Assembly: GCA_020028115.1 (NCBI GenBank)
Contig: JAHWYA010000096.1
Coordinates: 1 to 6,762, forward strand
DNA length: 6,762 nucleotides
Source of the DNA: Anaeromyxobacter sp.
GTDB lineage: Bacteria; Myxococcota; Myxococcia; Myxococcales; Anaeromyxobacteraceae
Reading direction: 5' to 3'
Both the position numbers and the translations under genes were made by a program. Positions 6,326 to 6,762 of this stretch are shown piece after piece; within the stretch, counting starts at the first letter, position 1, and each line of letters starts with the position of its first letter. A model generated the notes under the pieces. The model was not told where the DNA came from. It made no database searches and worked only from the letters and a program-made list of their open reading frames with translations.

Positions 6326-6340
6326 TGGCCCGCGCGTTGC
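6326..6340 (+). promoter_or_regulatory. Sigma-54 (-24/-12) promoter
   Basis: TGGCCCG (6326-6332), four bases, TTGC (6337-6340). The invariant GG (6327-6328) and GC (6339-6340) are separated by exactly 10 bases, and the only mismatch to TGGCACG-N4-TTGC is A to C. Initiation would fall near 6352, about 15 bases before the ATG at 6367, just ahead of the AGGAG ribosome site at 6354-6358. It follows a gene for a sigma-54 activator, which strengthens the call. It should drive the cysteine protein, the microprotein and the Tat protein. Confidence 0.75.
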
Positions 6341-6366
6341 GATGTGAACGCTCAGGAGAACGGCAC

Positions 6367-6588
6367 ATGACCTGCCCCTACCTGAAGGAAGTCTCGGTCG
6401 TCTACTGCAGGGCCTACCCGGTCAAGAAGCCCGTCCCGATCGACCGCATCACGACCGCGAGCACCTGCGAGGGCGAGGGGTTCAAGGGGTGCCCGCTCTT
6501 CCGGGACGCGCTCGAGCGCGCAGGCCGGCCGGGCGAAGAGCCGCAGCCGAATTCTCACCCCGCTGCACCGAAAGGAGCGACGTCATGA
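6367..6588 (+). CDS. Small four-cysteine protein, function unknown
   Basis: A 73-residue soluble protein with no signal peptide. Four cysteines are spaced C3-x10-C14-x19-C34-x7-C42, with Cys3 and Cys42 each followed by Pro (TCPYLKEV and GCPLFRDAL). Between them is the basic-hydrophobic segment CRAYPVKKPVPIDR (14-27). The spacing suits a structural zinc or a small iron-sulphur site, but no named family is recognised with confidence. Residues after about 50 are Pro/Gly/Ala-rich and probably disordered. ATG 6367 is chosen over an upstream in-frame ATG at 6289 because AGGAG (6354-6358) sits 8 bases before it, and because the sigma-54 start near 6352 excludes the longer form. Its stop overlaps the microprotein start (ATGA, 6585-6588). 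Being first behind the sigma-54 promoter, it probably assists assembly or electron transfer of the Tat-exported product; that is inference. Confidence 0.85.
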   Translation: MTCPYLKEVSVVYCRAYPVKKPVPIDRITTASTCEGEGFKGCPLFRDALERAGRPGEEPQPNSHPAAPKGATS

Positions 6589-6662
6589 TGTTCGCGTTCG
6601 TGCTGGCCCTGGCCGGTGTCGCCGTCATCGGAACTCTCAACCTCATCGCCGCCCGCGCGTGA
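6585..6662 (+). CDS. 25-residue single-span membrane microprotein
   Basis: A very short gene in which AAAGGAG (6571-6577) stands 7 bases before ATG 6585; a second ATG follows directly at 6588. The product is almost wholly hydrophobic (from MMFAFVLALAGVAVIG to the end), with one Asn at residue 19 and one Arg at 24, which fits a single transmembrane helix with its C-terminus inside by the positive-inside rule. The start overlaps the preceding stop (ATGA), and the next gene begins 19 bases after its stop with its own ribosome site, so it lies inside a coupled operon. Its size is below usual annotation cut-offs. By analogy with tiny membrane subunits such as CydX, it may stabilise a membrane-bound enzyme; no homology to CydX is claimed. 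Confidence 0.75.
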   Translation: MMFAFVLALAGVAVIGTLNLIAARA

Positions 6663-6681
6663 CGGGAGCGGGGAGACGCAC

Positions 6682-6762
6682 ATGACCATCGGACGCAGAG
6701 GGTTCATGAAGATCGCCGCGGTGGGCGCGGGCGCGGCGGCGGCCGGATCCGCCGCGGCGTCC
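6682..6762 (+). CDS. N-terminus of a Tat-exported protein (cut by right edge)
   Basis: Only 27 codons are visible, and the frame is open to the window end. The start ATG 6682 has GGGGAG (6670-6675) 6 bases upstream. The peptide begins MTIGRRGFMKIAAVGAGAAA, a twin-arginine motif (RRGFMK, residues 5-10; Gly in place of the usual Ser/Thr before the arginines) followed by an Ala/Gly hydrophobic stretch, so the product is probably exported folded by the Tat system. Tat substrates commonly carry cofactors: molybdopterin enzymes such as formate dehydrogenase, hydrogenase small subunits, or iron-sulphur proteins. A small Tat-signal accessory protein from a formate dehydrogenase locus is another option. 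Which one applies cannot be told from this fragment. It is the third gene behind the sigma-54 promoter. Confidence 0.85.
   Translation, partial: MTIGRRGFMKIAAVGAGAAAAGSAAAS

Larger units (their letters stand above)
6015..6366. other. 352-base non-coding regulatory region rich in dyads
   Basis: No credible gene lies here; open frames on either strand are Arg/Ala/Gly-rich and match no recognisable family. From left to right it holds a GC hairpin after the regulator gene (6030-6046), a second dyad GCGCGAA/TTCGCGC (6054-6060 and 6068-6074), an alternating CG run (6070-6090), paired sites of the form CGGTGA-n-CTCGACACCC (6101-6118 and, inverted, 6198-6217), a 9-base-arm palindrome (6237-6258), and the sigma-54 promoter (6326-6340). 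The order resembles a terminator, then enhancer sites, then a promoter. Confidence 0.6.

Noticed and set aside
4356..6368. 670-codon open frame on the minus strand opposite the regulator gene
   Set aside because: Same shadow pattern; the plus strand carries an intact NtrC-type regulator over the same bases.

Overview
The window is very GC-rich, and third codon positions are almost all G or C. Together with a c-type haem sensor kinase, a sigma-54 response regulator, an archaemetzincin and oxygen-dependent haem synthesis, this suggests a deltaproteobacterium/Myxococcota in the style of Anaeromyxobacter. That placement is an inference from gene content, not a database match.

Left third (1-2117), all on the minus strand: purU (formyltetrahydrofolate deformylase, 1257-2117), a small SPW-repeat membrane protein (758-1087), and hemF (oxygen-dependent coproporphyrinogen III oxidase), whose C-terminal part runs off the left edge. 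The gap between purU and the SPW gene holds a seven-copy hexamer tandem repeat that forms one arm of a long imperfect hairpin. A 198-base divergent spacer (2118-2315) separates this block from the plus-strand genes.

Middle (2316-6014), plus strand: a tight three-gene operon. It encodes a membrane histidine kinase whose extracytoplasmic domain carries CxxCH and Cx4CH haem-c motifs, an archaemetzincin-type zinc protease (M54), and an NtrC-family sigma-54-dependent response regulator. The gaps are 10 and 2 bases. A protease gene between a kinase and its regulator is an unusual arrangement.

Right end (6015-6762): a 352-base non-coding stretch with several dyads, then a good -24/-12 sigma-54 promoter (TGGCCCG-N4-TTGC, 6326-6340). 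Next come a 73-residue four-cysteine protein, an overlapping 25-residue single-membrane-segment microprotein, and the start of a Tat-exported protein cut by the window edge. The simplest reading is a closed circuit. The haem-c kinase senses a redox or ligand signal in the periplasm and phosphorylates the regulator. The regulator binds the inverted sites around 6101-6217 and activates the sigma-54 promoter of the downstream operon, which probably encodes a periplasmic oxidoreductase with small accessory proteins. The identity of the Tat protein and the role of the protease cannot be settled from this window.
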